A DNA stretch of 64,000 bases. It comes from Nymphaea colorata (taxonomy: Eukaryota > Streptophyta > Magnoliopsida > Nymphaeales > Nymphaeaceae). Shown here one piece after another: positions 1 through 12,300 of this stretch. The stretch lies in contig NC_045141.1 of assembly GCF_008831285.2 (NCBI RefSeq), positions 2,048,001 through 2,112,000 of the forward strand, given 5' to 3'. The position numbers and the translations under genes were made by a program. The notes beneath the pieces are model-generated. The model ran no database searches and had not been told where the DNA came from. It worked only from the letters and a program-made list of their open reading frames with translations. The stretch's first letter is position 1. Each line of letters begins with the position of its first letter.

Positions 1-2117
1 TAATATGGTCATATGCATTACGTTCTATACATTAATAACTTAAAGACTCGTTGAATTGTTGATTTGCAATTTTTAATTTGTTATTTGATAAATGATATTT
101 TTATTGTTCATAGACAAATTTGCTATATATATTTATATTAATCTAATAAATTGATAATAATAAAAAAAATTATTCTCGCCGCACCCTTGCACCTAAATTT
201 TTTGGGATGTGCTGCTCACACCCGCATCCACAGCCCCACCCACACCCCACACCTATGTGACATAGAACAGGATCTCCTATCGCCAGCAAGTGGTATCATA
301 AAATTTTCAACATGTTCACACATTGGTATGTGCACCAACATGTACCTATTGCTAGTAGGAGTACCCAATTAGCAAAGGAATACAAGAAGGTCAAGGACAG
401 GGAAATGGGAAAGATGATGCTGACAATAATAAAAATGAAAAGATGTATTGGTTATGGGAGTTGGATCTGGATCAGTTCAGATCCAAACGTGGTATAAAAT
501 GCGAAAAAACACGATAAATACATTAAATATAAGTCAGTTGTATAAAACGTCAATAAAACGAGTCTTTTTCAAAAAGACATCGGAAAACAAAAAACGCAAA
601 AAATATGGAGTTTTTTAGCGTGAGTTTCTATCTTTAAAATGTATTAAATAAGAGAAACAGGTGATTAACCAGAAAATTAAGCATAATAAAGAAGAGAGAG
701 TGCGGAAAGGCAATGTTGTAAAAAGCGTATCGTAAGCCGTCGGTCTGGCTTTAAGATACAATGTATCGTAAAATGTCGTAATTGTATCATATTTAAGAAA
801 AAATAATCAGAAAAAATAAACAAAAGTCTGAGAAAATCATAAAAAATTAGTAAAAAATCAAGAATAATATGTTCTTCATAAAAAACATGTTTCACAGAAT
901 GATAGATTTATTATTGCTATAAAGTTACGGTTCATTACTTCATCATTCATAAACATCAAAATTCATAACAATATGTCAATATCAATCTAGAAAGTACAAG
1001 AAGGAACATAACATAAATACATATAGGTATCATAACTGTATCGTAGTGTATGAAAGGTGCATGTAGTAATGAAGATTAATTATGTAATAAAGAGGAGAGA
1101 GAGATGGTTTATAGAAAATTAGATGCAATAAAGAAGAGAGGGAGAGAGAGCCCAGCTGCTCCTACGGAACCCCTAAACTCCTTCATTAACTCAGCCTTCA
1201 TATCATGAAGGCTGAGTAAATTGGGTCTAGCATGGAGACCAACCAAATTTATTATTTCGTAAATCTTACGTATGGCTATTATTTGCTTTTAATGTACTAC
1301 TTTTCACCCACATCCTATCATGTTTATGATTTTCATTTTTCAGAGTCTTATTATTAGTTTTTTTATTTATTTTACTTTTACCTAATTTTTAGGATTTTTT
1401 AATTTATTAAAAAATTCCCAAGATATATAATTGAGAGATTGTATATCCTTTGTAGAAGAAACACAAAAGCCCTGTTTTTCCAAACACGAATGGGTTTCCT
1501 ATGAGCAAATCTCCCTCCAAACCAGTGATTTCTCCCTCAAATTGATGATTTATCTGGCAATTCTCTCTAAAACCAACAAAAAATCTCCCTCCCAGAGCTC
1601 TTAGAAGTGTTAGAAATCGAGAGGAACAGGTGGTTTTCAAAAAAAAACTCGATCAAAAGGGGCATAATGCCCCTTTTTAAAAAATTGAACTGTATCATAC
1701 GCTATGGCAGCCATATCATAAGATATGGGCTGTGTCGGTTGTATCATACCATATGGCAACTGTATTGTAAGATATTGTCAACGAAAAATGTGCACCATAG
1801 GCGCATCATAAAGGTTTTGCCAACATATACTATATGTATCGTATGATAGGTGATTACGCTTTGCTTTCCTACATCGTTTTTCCTATCTTCCTTACTAGAA
1901 TAATCTATGATGGTACATGAAAATCTAACAATAATGAGTCAGATCTATTTGTCATGCTCCAATATAAATAATCAAAGACGTCAGGTAGGTGATGCAATTC
2001 GAGAAATCAGAGAATCCTCAATAACAAATAGTGTTTAGGCTACAACAGGTCATGTGTCACCTAGTACAAGGGTAGTTTCTTCTGATTTAGTCCCATTATT
2101 CTCGTAATGAACATTAC
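1..2117. other. Part of ACA intron 18; no exon seen
   Basis: AT-rich DNA with no stretch encoding the expected next ACA exon. It includes two blocks full of TATCGTA/TACGATA-like words (720-790 and 1,680-1,850) and a short perfect hairpin at 1,189-1,217. Confidence 0.6.
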
Positions 2118-2255
2118 CTCAGAAACATATACACTTCCAGTTGTATTCTGTGCTATTCCTTCAGTTAAAAGGGAAGATGCCCTGGGTGACAACAAATCTG
2201 CCTTGTCAGGTGCTTCTAACATCTTCCCACCAGCAAAGGCCTTTACAACCGTCAT
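2118..2255 (-). CDS. ACA8/9/10-like: ACA exon 18 (residues 501-546), start of N-domain
   Basis: Reads [16 protein letters not shown], then a variable stretch, then [16 protein letters not shown]. Acceptor TTTTTCAG, donor GTAATG. It is the last exon in the window; the next should carry a VSGSPTEKAI-type motif. Confidence 0.93.
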
Positions 2256-5200
2256 CTGAAAAATCAACAGAGAAAAGAAGTTAAGGTTGGAAAATGGATC
2301 TTTATATGCGGAAAAATAAGGGAGAAAGTTAGTTCTTGACAACAAACTGTTGCATTTTCAACTGGGGAAAAACATAGAATAAGTTGCATTTTAATGAAAA
2401 TTTTCCACCGGTGCTTAGTTAAATGAATCTGGTTGGGGAAGATGACCTGATTCAAGGTAAGTGTTCCAGTCTTATCGCTGCAAATTGTTGTGGCAGATCC
2501 CATAGTTTCACAAGCTGAAAGCCTGCGAACCTGTAAGTTCACTTGTCTAAGAGCAGTTACATGCATAACTTAAATAAAGCAATAAACATTGAAGCTGTAT
2601 ACGTGCCAGGGCTTTATCCATCATCATTTTCCTCATAGAATATGCGAGGCTGAAAGCATAAAAAGAACAAAAGGTCACCATCAAAATGCAGTAGCACAGA
2701 CATGCAGTATTAGAAATGAGTCAATACTTATCAGAATTAATGGTAACAATCACTTACGTCAAAGTCACAGCCAACGGGAGACCCTCAGGAACAGCAACAA
2801 CCACAATGGTCACCTAATTAATTTTAGACAGGCCTAAGAAACATGGCGTAAAACAAATGAAAAAAAGACGAAAGTGCTGGATATAAATGTAACAAACCGC
2901 AATAGTTATGATCTTAACAGTCCCATTTAGTGCAGTACCAACTCGGGTCTTTCCAGGCTGAAATTGGACTGAGCCATCTGCATTTTTGGTGTGACCAGTA
3001 AAGTATCTGAAACATTCATTGGTAGTCAATAATGTCTAAGATTAGATAAAAAGGCCACTATCAAACAAGATATGTTCAAACATACCTGACAACAAGAACC
3101 ACAAGAACAACAAAGGCCACTGAGAGCCCTACCATGCCTATAAAAGTGGCCACACCATTCAGCCGTACCTGTCAAGTACCACCAAACTTTAAATGGCAAA
3201 AAATTAACCATTTCATGCAAGAGTCACATACGCAGTATTTGCAAGAAAAAACCTGCAATGGTGTTTCTTCACCATTATCCTCTGATATACTGGCCATCAG
3301 TAGCCCCCATTCAGTGTTCAATCCAACACCAGTCACCTATGCCAAAAAGTGTATATGGAAAAATAAAACAGTGTTGCAAATGTCAAACTTCATCATATAA
3401 GGTATCAAAAATTCAAGACCAGGTAAACTAGGACAACCGAACAAAAATGATAACTGAGAGTTCTTTTTAGAACAATTGATTTCAAATTTCCAATTTATGT
3501 GACACAGATACTTCCATTTGTGTCCTGCAACTGTGCCAACAAGACTGGATATGGGTGGATCATGAGCTCCAGACACAGCCAAAGAAATGCCAAATGTAGT
3601 CACCATGCCCATGTTCACTTTTGTCGTAGTGATTGAAAATTTAGTAGTATACATCATTGTCACAAATATCATTCTTGGGTTTTAAAAGGCAAGGTTTTTC
3701 TCCGGCATTTTTTGGCAAAGTTGTTTTTCTCAGGAAAATCTTAGGAAAAATTTGGTATTTTTTAATAAGGAAAAAACACCTAAAAATTAGGTAAAACTAA
3801 AATAAATAAGAAACTAATAAGAAAACATAAAAAAAATTAATTAAGATAAAATGATAAAAATGATGTTTTAGTAATGATAGAAATGAAGATAAATAGTTTA
3901 ACTTCACTTTTAAACTTTAAAGAAAAAAATGTAAACACGATGCAAAAAAATGTGATACAACCACCCAAAATGCATTAAATTCACTTTGGCATTTTTTTCA
4001 AAAACAAGGCATTTCCAGTTTTTTTGTTTTAATCATTTTTCAGGCAAATATCGGGTCTCTTTCGAAAAAGACACAATGACAATGGTATACATTTGTTCTT
4101 ATATGATTTGCTTATTATATCACCATTTTTGTTTTTGAATGTGTTGTACTAGTAGAAGTTTGGTGGGTCAGTCTCTAACAATATGGAAGCAAGGGTTCAG
4201 GAAGCTTGCTTGCGTTTTTTCTTGGACCATTAAAAGGTTTCACCAAAACAAAGAATGCACAACATTTTGGCAATAAATGGCAGAAAAAAATCTGAATTTG
4301 TCACCTCCTTACCCAATTGTCTCTTCAGAATTTATATGCCAAAATTCCCATTAATGACCATTTTATGATTTATCTAACAAAACACATGCAGACAAACTTG
4401 TATATGAACAAACACCACACAGACTTGTATATGAATAAACATGCATCGTTGCCTTTCATAGTAAATTTTGGATGTAAGAAGCCACAATGGCATCTCAATA
4501 TCTAGGGAAAAAAAAAAACTGTGTTGAACCTACTAACATTGTGTGTTTGTATTTGCATGTTTATATGTATAGCATCTGTATGCATGTACACTCATTAAAG
4601 AAAAAGAAAAGAGAGAGAGAAAGCCCAGTTTGGGGGAATCAAACCAATCCAGTAGGCAGTAGCCTGCATTGGCTGAATGCATAAAAAGACTATGAGCTGA
4701 CAAAAAAAAATAATATTGAGTTCAAATATATATAATCACCATCCGCTTTCAAAACTTACGATGGGAATGGAACTATCCTCACACCATTCTCCAATATGAG
4801 GTGTTGCAGTCTACCTCTCTTAAATAAAATCACCCTCATGCTTTTCATCCTTAAGTCCAATAGTTGAACATGGTATTGATATTTGATATCAATTGTACAG
4901 TTCAAAACCAACCAGAAGGTTCAGAACATTCAGTCCAACATACATAAACTTCACCTTATAGGCTTATCGCCATTTTAAGTTTGGCACCTAGAAGAATTAT
5001 GAAGTAGGGTGCAAGATCGTAATTAAGCCCAGGCAGACTGTTTACCTTCTGTCTACAAACAGCAAATATGGGTCCCCTCCTAAGCAATTCTCCAACATGT
5101 AATGTTTGAAAAGAGAGAAGAGACGGGGATGTGCTTATTCAAATATTAAGGAACTTGTGTGAGTCCCGTGATCAAAATCACTAAGCAGGCATAGGGGGTG

Positions 5201-7280
5201 GACCTTCAAAAAGAAGGCATCTAGGTGGGCCTGTAAATAGTAAAAAGAAGAAAGAGGAAAAACAGGAAAAGAGAAAAAGAGAAAAAAAAGAAAAAGAAAA
5301 AAAGAGAGACAGTAGGTTTTTCAAGGTCTTTTAAATTGGGCATCTAGTTACTACAGTCTAGTCGAACAAGTGGAAGCCCACGTCCTAGGAAGGCACCTAA
5401 ATGCGGTTTTGACTCATAGATGAAGCCATAACCCTTTGAAACCTATGTCACTGAAGTGTAGAGTGTGGGTGTGAGTAACAGTGCAAGCACTGACGCAGGT
5501 ATAGCATTTCTCAAAAAAAACAGTGAGGGTGCAGAAAGGATTGTGTGTGTGTGACGTACAAAAAGTTTGTCCAGAAAATGATTTTAACAATTAACAAGCT
5601 ATGATTTTATATATGACTTAATGAAGAAGCAAGCACATCACCAGTTACTGCACCTGCATCCAAGTCATGTCGACTCAGGTGCAGACACTGTTTTGACAAG
5701 TATCAGAGATAAGCAAGAAGAGGGCTTAGATGTACATCATTTTCAGGTCAAGAAGACACAAATAAAAAATTATGGAAGAAATAACTGCAAATATAGTCAT
5801 AAAAGGTGAAGTGGATAAGCTCTAAATAAAGTAAAGCTGCAAAACAATGCGTCAGTAAAACTGCCTAGATATTTATAGGATTTAAACTTCCTAACAGAAG
5901 GCATTATACAACACAAAACTGTTGTAAGGAAGAAGAAAAGAAGTCGCGAAGGTACTTACTAGCATGTTACCATAACCATCAGCAACTTTGCAACCAGACA
6001 TCAAAAATGGGTCCTTCTGGTCTTTGTGAACCTGCAGCAATGGCATATGTGAGTTTCTAGTTTTTGCAGCTGCAACATTGAAAAAGGTTAAGTAAATCCC
6101 TACAATTTTGCTCTCCCCAGTCATACTAGACTCATCAATTGCAAGAGAATGCCCGACGATAAGCACACCATCAGCTGGAACCTATAAACAGAGAAGTTTC
6201 AGGACAATGACTTAAAACATGTCAGATGATAACATGTCTTTCCCAGAATTTTTTTTACAGGTTTTTCACTTTTTTTGTTTCAAAAAAGTTCTTTTCCTCA
6301 AAAAAATCTCGCAGTTTCCAAAAAACTTAATAATAAGGATAATAAAAAAAAATATCATATTATGATATTTCTATTTTTTTTTCTAGAAAAAGTCATCGAT
6401 GAACAGTCACAAAAGCTTTTAAAGTTAAAAAGATACATAGAATCAAAAGTGGACGCTTAAATGTACACTTTCCTGACAAAGGGAAAACATTGTGATGTCA
6501 TTGTGATATTATCATGATAGTATTTTTGATATTTTGAAGATATTGGAACATTTTGCTGACAATATCTTCTGACTTCAAAATATCATGATATTTTAACCAT
6601 CGGTAATATTTATAACTATGATGTTGGGACATAATAATTGAATTTAGCAATCACCAACGATGAAGAGCTAAGTCCATTACGTCTTCATAAAGAGAAGTAC
6701 GGAAAAATGAACAAAAGATTTTGTCCATATGGTCTTCACAGATACAAAACATGCACTTTTTTATAAAGAGCAATGCTGAATTAATTAATGATAGAAACAG
6801 AAGTTTCAGATACCTGATCACCGATTTTCAAGGGAATAACATCACCAACCACAATATCAAATATTGACACCTCAAATCTTCGTCCACCTCTAATAACCTA
6901 GATATGCAACAAGCGTTAAATAGACCACTCATAAATTTATGATACAATATTGCTCATGAACATAAGCACAGACCTCAAGTTTGATGTTTCTCTTTTCTTC
7001 ATTTAAACTTTGGAATTGAAGAGACTGCTTGTAATCACTAGTAGCTGAAATTGATAAAAGAATAAAACTGAGTGTCTATATCAACTTAAACAAAGAGATT
7101 ACATGTGTCATTCACTATAGTTGAGATGCATAGCAGCATTCCAAAAGGAATTCATATATATGATCAAACTGGTAAATGAAAAAATTACAGGAAATAACTA
7201 AAGTTAATAGAATTTTACATAACAACTTTAAGGAAAACGAGCACATTATGTGTAATCATATCACTTAAGACAATGCTACA

Positions 7281-7313
<33 letters not shown>

Positions 7314-9026
7314 GGAGTTGACTGTGACATAAGAGATTCTAAATGAAGTTTTCTTGCTCTGGAACTCCTTATGTCATCCAACAATTAAGGGACATTCCTG
7401 CTGCATCAGCTACCTACAAGGAAACATTGTTCCTTTAAGCTACTAGATGGTCAAAAACAATAGCTTTCTAAACAAACAACCTCACAAAACCTCAATGCTG
7501 CTTTCGAAGGCATGAAACAAAAACCAACCACTGGAACACGGACTCTTCTAAAAAGCAGCAGTACTTGTATCGATGCAACACGACACAATTACGGGTGAGG
7601 CAGTGGACACAGCTTGGATGCATGTTTGACCGTGTCAGGTGTAGTCAACTAAAGCCGAGTCTACATTTAGGTCTTCCGTTTTTCTTTTTTATCTTTTCAT
7701 GGTGAACTCGAAACAGCTTTCGAAGGCTATTCTGAGTTATCCTGGATACAGAAGAAAACTCCATCACCTTACGGTGTTACCGAACTTCATTTTCGGCATC
7801 CGGTGAGTATTTCTGACAAGCAGCAGCATTCTTTGGCACGCAGCAGCTTTGTCTAGCGACCGCAGCTTATTCAGGTTAGTTTTCTTTCCTTTTGTCAATT
7901 CCTTTTTCAGTATTTCCATCTCTTGTCCCTTTTTCAGTTTTTCTAAGTTTGCCTCTCTCTTTTCTCTCTATGTCCGCCTCTCTTTCTCAGTTTCCTAAGT
8001 CTGCTTTTTTGTCCTGTCACTTTTTTAGCTTTTCTTCCTTTTTTTTCTTTTTTTAAGCTCATACCTCCTTTCATTTTTTAATGTTTTTTCTCTTGCTCTC
8101 TATATCCCTCTCTGTTCCGATGCAAACTTGCAGGAAGAAATAGGTTTACCAACCGTTTTATTATAATAAAATGAGCTCTACACAGATATACAAAAATTCA
8201 ACTACAACACAAGCACTGTGAGGACAAAATAGAAGTGCTCACCAGCATATATTTTCCTATCATATAGACAAACATCTTACTTGAAAGAAACACTCAAAAA
8301 CCAGCTCCTTGCATCAGAGAAGAGATCTGCTCTAAAACCGCCCAAGGGGGTATCACCATCAGCAACTACCGTAGAGTCACTATGATAGAGTGCTCCAACC
8401 CACACCTGTTTTATAGATTTCAAGGCAAGGATATAGACATAGAAATCATATGTCTCACTCGGGATCTGTTGAGCCGTGAAGATGCCATACTCCAGTCATA
8501 GCTGAACTTCTCTCACGTGGTCTTTCCACTCCACAGACATCAGTTTCTCTGCGCAGGCTGACCAAGAGAGCCTAATGGCTTGAGGGATGGTGAAGGTGTG
8601 GCCATCAGGGTAGGATTCATTCCTTAATGACCACAGCTTACAGCAGACAATAGGGAAGATCATTTTCCAGCATCTTCCAACCTAAACCCGTTTGAAGGAG
8701 GTAGAATGCCACTTCTTAAACTTTTACTGACATATAAGGAGATCTTTTGGCATTAAATCTTCTAATAATAGCTGCCCATACATTTGAAAAGATTTTGCAT
8801 CCAAAGAAGAGACCTTTCTCCCTCTCTGATGTTTTTTCAGTTTTTCTCTTGAATCTCACAATCTATATACCTTATCAGTTATCATATTCCTCCCCTCTAA
8901 TTTTTTAGTTTTTTTGTTTTAATAGAACTGTAAAAACCATGTTTGTTATGTATATATATTAAGTGTGGAGTCTATGGAGTATGCATTGTGGATACACATA
9001 ATTGATGATTGATCTTATCATCTTGT

Positions 9027-9076
<50 letters not shown>

Positions 9077-9297
9077 GAGTTCAAAATTATACATCAAGCC
9101 CTAATTTTTTTTTTTTTTTTCAATATACTGCTCCCCTCCGTCCCCTCCCTGTCCCGTCGACCGCCCTGGTGGATCCACAGGTGGAGAGAGGGAAGAAGAA
9201 GAGGGAGAGAGATAGAGGGAGGGATGGGGGAAATCTGGGCCATCCGATCTAATCAAACGGCCCAAATTTGATGTCCATCCACTTAATTGTGGAGTCA

Positions 9298-9380
<83 letters not shown>

Positions 9381-12300
9381 GGTAGAGCCAAGGCCACTTG
9401 GGCTATGTGACATAGGTGTGGTACAGCTGTAAAGCACTTTCAAAAAAAATGGGTACGAGGACATAGCAAACAAAACAATATTAAAAGTTCAATTAAAGAA
9501 AATTAAGCCGCCGGAAAAGTTGCTGGAACTGGAAAATCTCACCAACAAATCCTCCTGAATAGTTTGAGTGAGACCACAGAGAACAAGAACAACCCTTTAG
9601 TGTCTATGTAAGGGTTTTGCATTTCCATTGTATAAACATGATGGTTTAAAAAAAAAAGTTAACTAGTGGACAAAAATGAACTTGGTCAACTTTGACTGAC
9701 TCCAGAAAAGGATGGATACTGCTATGGGTGTGTTGACCACACCCGACACTGGTTTGATCGTGCCTGGGCCATGTCCAAGGGCATACTCATGTCATACTTG
9801 TGTCGAAATGGGCACTTCACTCAAACAAAGTACCAATGTGACATAGCACTTGGATAAAGGACAAAAACCAAAAGCATTAAACTTAATTATGAAAGTATTT
9901 TTTCTGCAATCGAACCTTATAAATGTAATCATACACGTGATTTGGTGAGAAACATATACAGTCATTCATTTGTTTTAAATGAACTGCTCTTATAACATCA
10001 AAATTTTGGTAGTAGAAAAGATCAATTTTTTTACTAAAGTAACTTGAAGAAGATCTATATAAAATTAGTATTTATATAGGAGGTCCACAGTTTGTTTAAA
10101 ACACTTTTAACACAAATTTAAGAAGTCTGGTTTTTATCTCTTGCCCAAGTGATCTAATATTTACCAATTACTCTACACAAACACACACATATATATACAT
10201 ACACATACACACACACACACGTGTGGTCGTGTCCCCATACCCAAGTTTTCTGAAAGTTCTCCACACCTGTACCCCCACTTATAGAAAGTAACATTTAGTG
10301 ATCATATAACTGTGGAGCAGACAAAGATTCAGCTGAAAAGGCAATCTCCATGAGGACCAGAAACTGAGCTTTATCATCTTTCATTGAAGAATTGCAAAGC
10401 TTTTCAGACATCAAATCCAGCTACATGCTTTTCTCTTATTGAATAAGAAATACAAATTCTTGTTTTCCCTTTGACAAAAAGACTCTGAGATACCAGATAT
10501 GTTTTTAGTTACCAAAAATTTATCCTGCAGAAAAGTGAGGAGAGAAAAAAAATGCTCTCAAGGGAGGGGGCAGCATCAATTAATCCGGCCTTCAACCATA
10601 TGCATTATATCTATAAGCATGATTATAAAACAAACAATAATGCCCCTGGTACATCGACAAAATATAACATGCCATTAGTGAGAACAATTTGCACATGTCT
10701 AATTCAGATTCACAGCTTATGTCAGACGTGTTTGTGTCTAGGGTCCAGATCCAAACATGATCTCACATCTTAACATGCTCCCTCAACTTGTATATGGTTC
10801 TAGACCATGCACAACTTTTCTTCCATAATCTAAATTGATATTTTGTCAGCTCTTTAATAAGCAAATCAACAATTTGATCCTCCATCTGAACATGATAGGG
10901 TTTGTTCTCTCTTATCCTCCACCTTCTATCAAATAAAATGTTGATCTATCTAAATATACTTGGTACAGATGTGATGAATAGGGTAAGAAGCAATATTAAT
11001 AGCACCTCTTAATCACACATCAAAGGAGATCGAGTGATTTCTCCTAAACCTCCCAAGAGATGTCGAACCCCTGTGAACTTAGTCCCTACTGCCACGGGCC
11101 TATATATCTTGTCATTGTTGTTTGTTTTCGACTACCATGATGCAAGTTTTTGCTCAACGAATATACGATACCTAAAAATAGATCTCATCTCATCAAGATC
11201 TCCAGCCTATCACCTACAATACCTTTCAAATACCTCAAGAACCTTTTCACAGTATCTGTATGTCCATCCCTTTATGCATGTATAAATTGGAATACCTGAT
11301 TAGCAGAATAAACAATGCATTGTCTAGTAAAAGCAAGATATTGAAGCATCTCACCAATACTTCATTAGCTAGAGGGTCTGCATATAATTCACCATCTTCG
11401 AAACTCAATCTCTGATGCAGAACACTAGTGATGGTATCACCAATGGTGAAGCCAGGATTTTTTATCCGAGCAGCACTTGCGTTGGTGACACAAGTTTGGT
11501 GTGGGAACCGTAAGTAATTTTTGAGTCATGAAAATGTGACCTTGAGGCATTGTACTAAGATTTTTTATGGGCTGGTGTGGCCCACACCAGCCAACAGGTA
11601 ACTCTGCTACTGGTACTCACAAGCTTACAATTCCTTATGCCTGCCCTGCTTGAAAGTTTGGTGTGTACTTATTCATAATTTAACATCTCCTCCTTCGTTC
11701 ATCTCCACCCTAAAAAAAGTCGCTCAACTCCCGAAGATCCTTTATCTTGAAGGTCTGCATTGATAAATTCTTCACTTCCTGTACATGAATATCTAAACTC
11801 CCAATAGTAACAAGATCATTTACATATATACCACTAATGTAGTGGCTCCCTTTTCCTGATCAGCAAATAGAGATTGATCAACAGCACACCTACAAAACTA
11901 TAAGTTTGAATCTTGAGGGAGAAACTACCAAACCAAGAACACGATACCTCTTCAAACCATAGAGAGATTTTTTTCAACTTACCAAGTGTGGGGATCTCTC
12001 ATAGTATATCCAGTAAGTTTCTCATTGCACAGTTCCTCTTTTAAGTCTCAAAGTACAAAAGCATTTCTAACATTCAACTTCCATCCATACACCACTGCCA
12101 ATGATATAGCGATACGAATACCCATTTTTAACTACAAGAGTAAAGGTCTTGTCACCCTGAGAATACTACTGCAGAAAACGAGCCACAAGCCCCACATTAT
12201 ATCTTTTGATGCTTCCATCAGACATATTTAATCTTATAAACCCATTTGGGAATAACAACATTTTCTCTAGAGGCCTAGGGACTGCCTCCCAAGTCCAACA

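Noticed and set aside
9101-9473. Open frames reading HTHTHT...IYIYIY on the minus strand
   Set aside because: They are translations of the (TG)n and (TA)n microsatellites, not genes.
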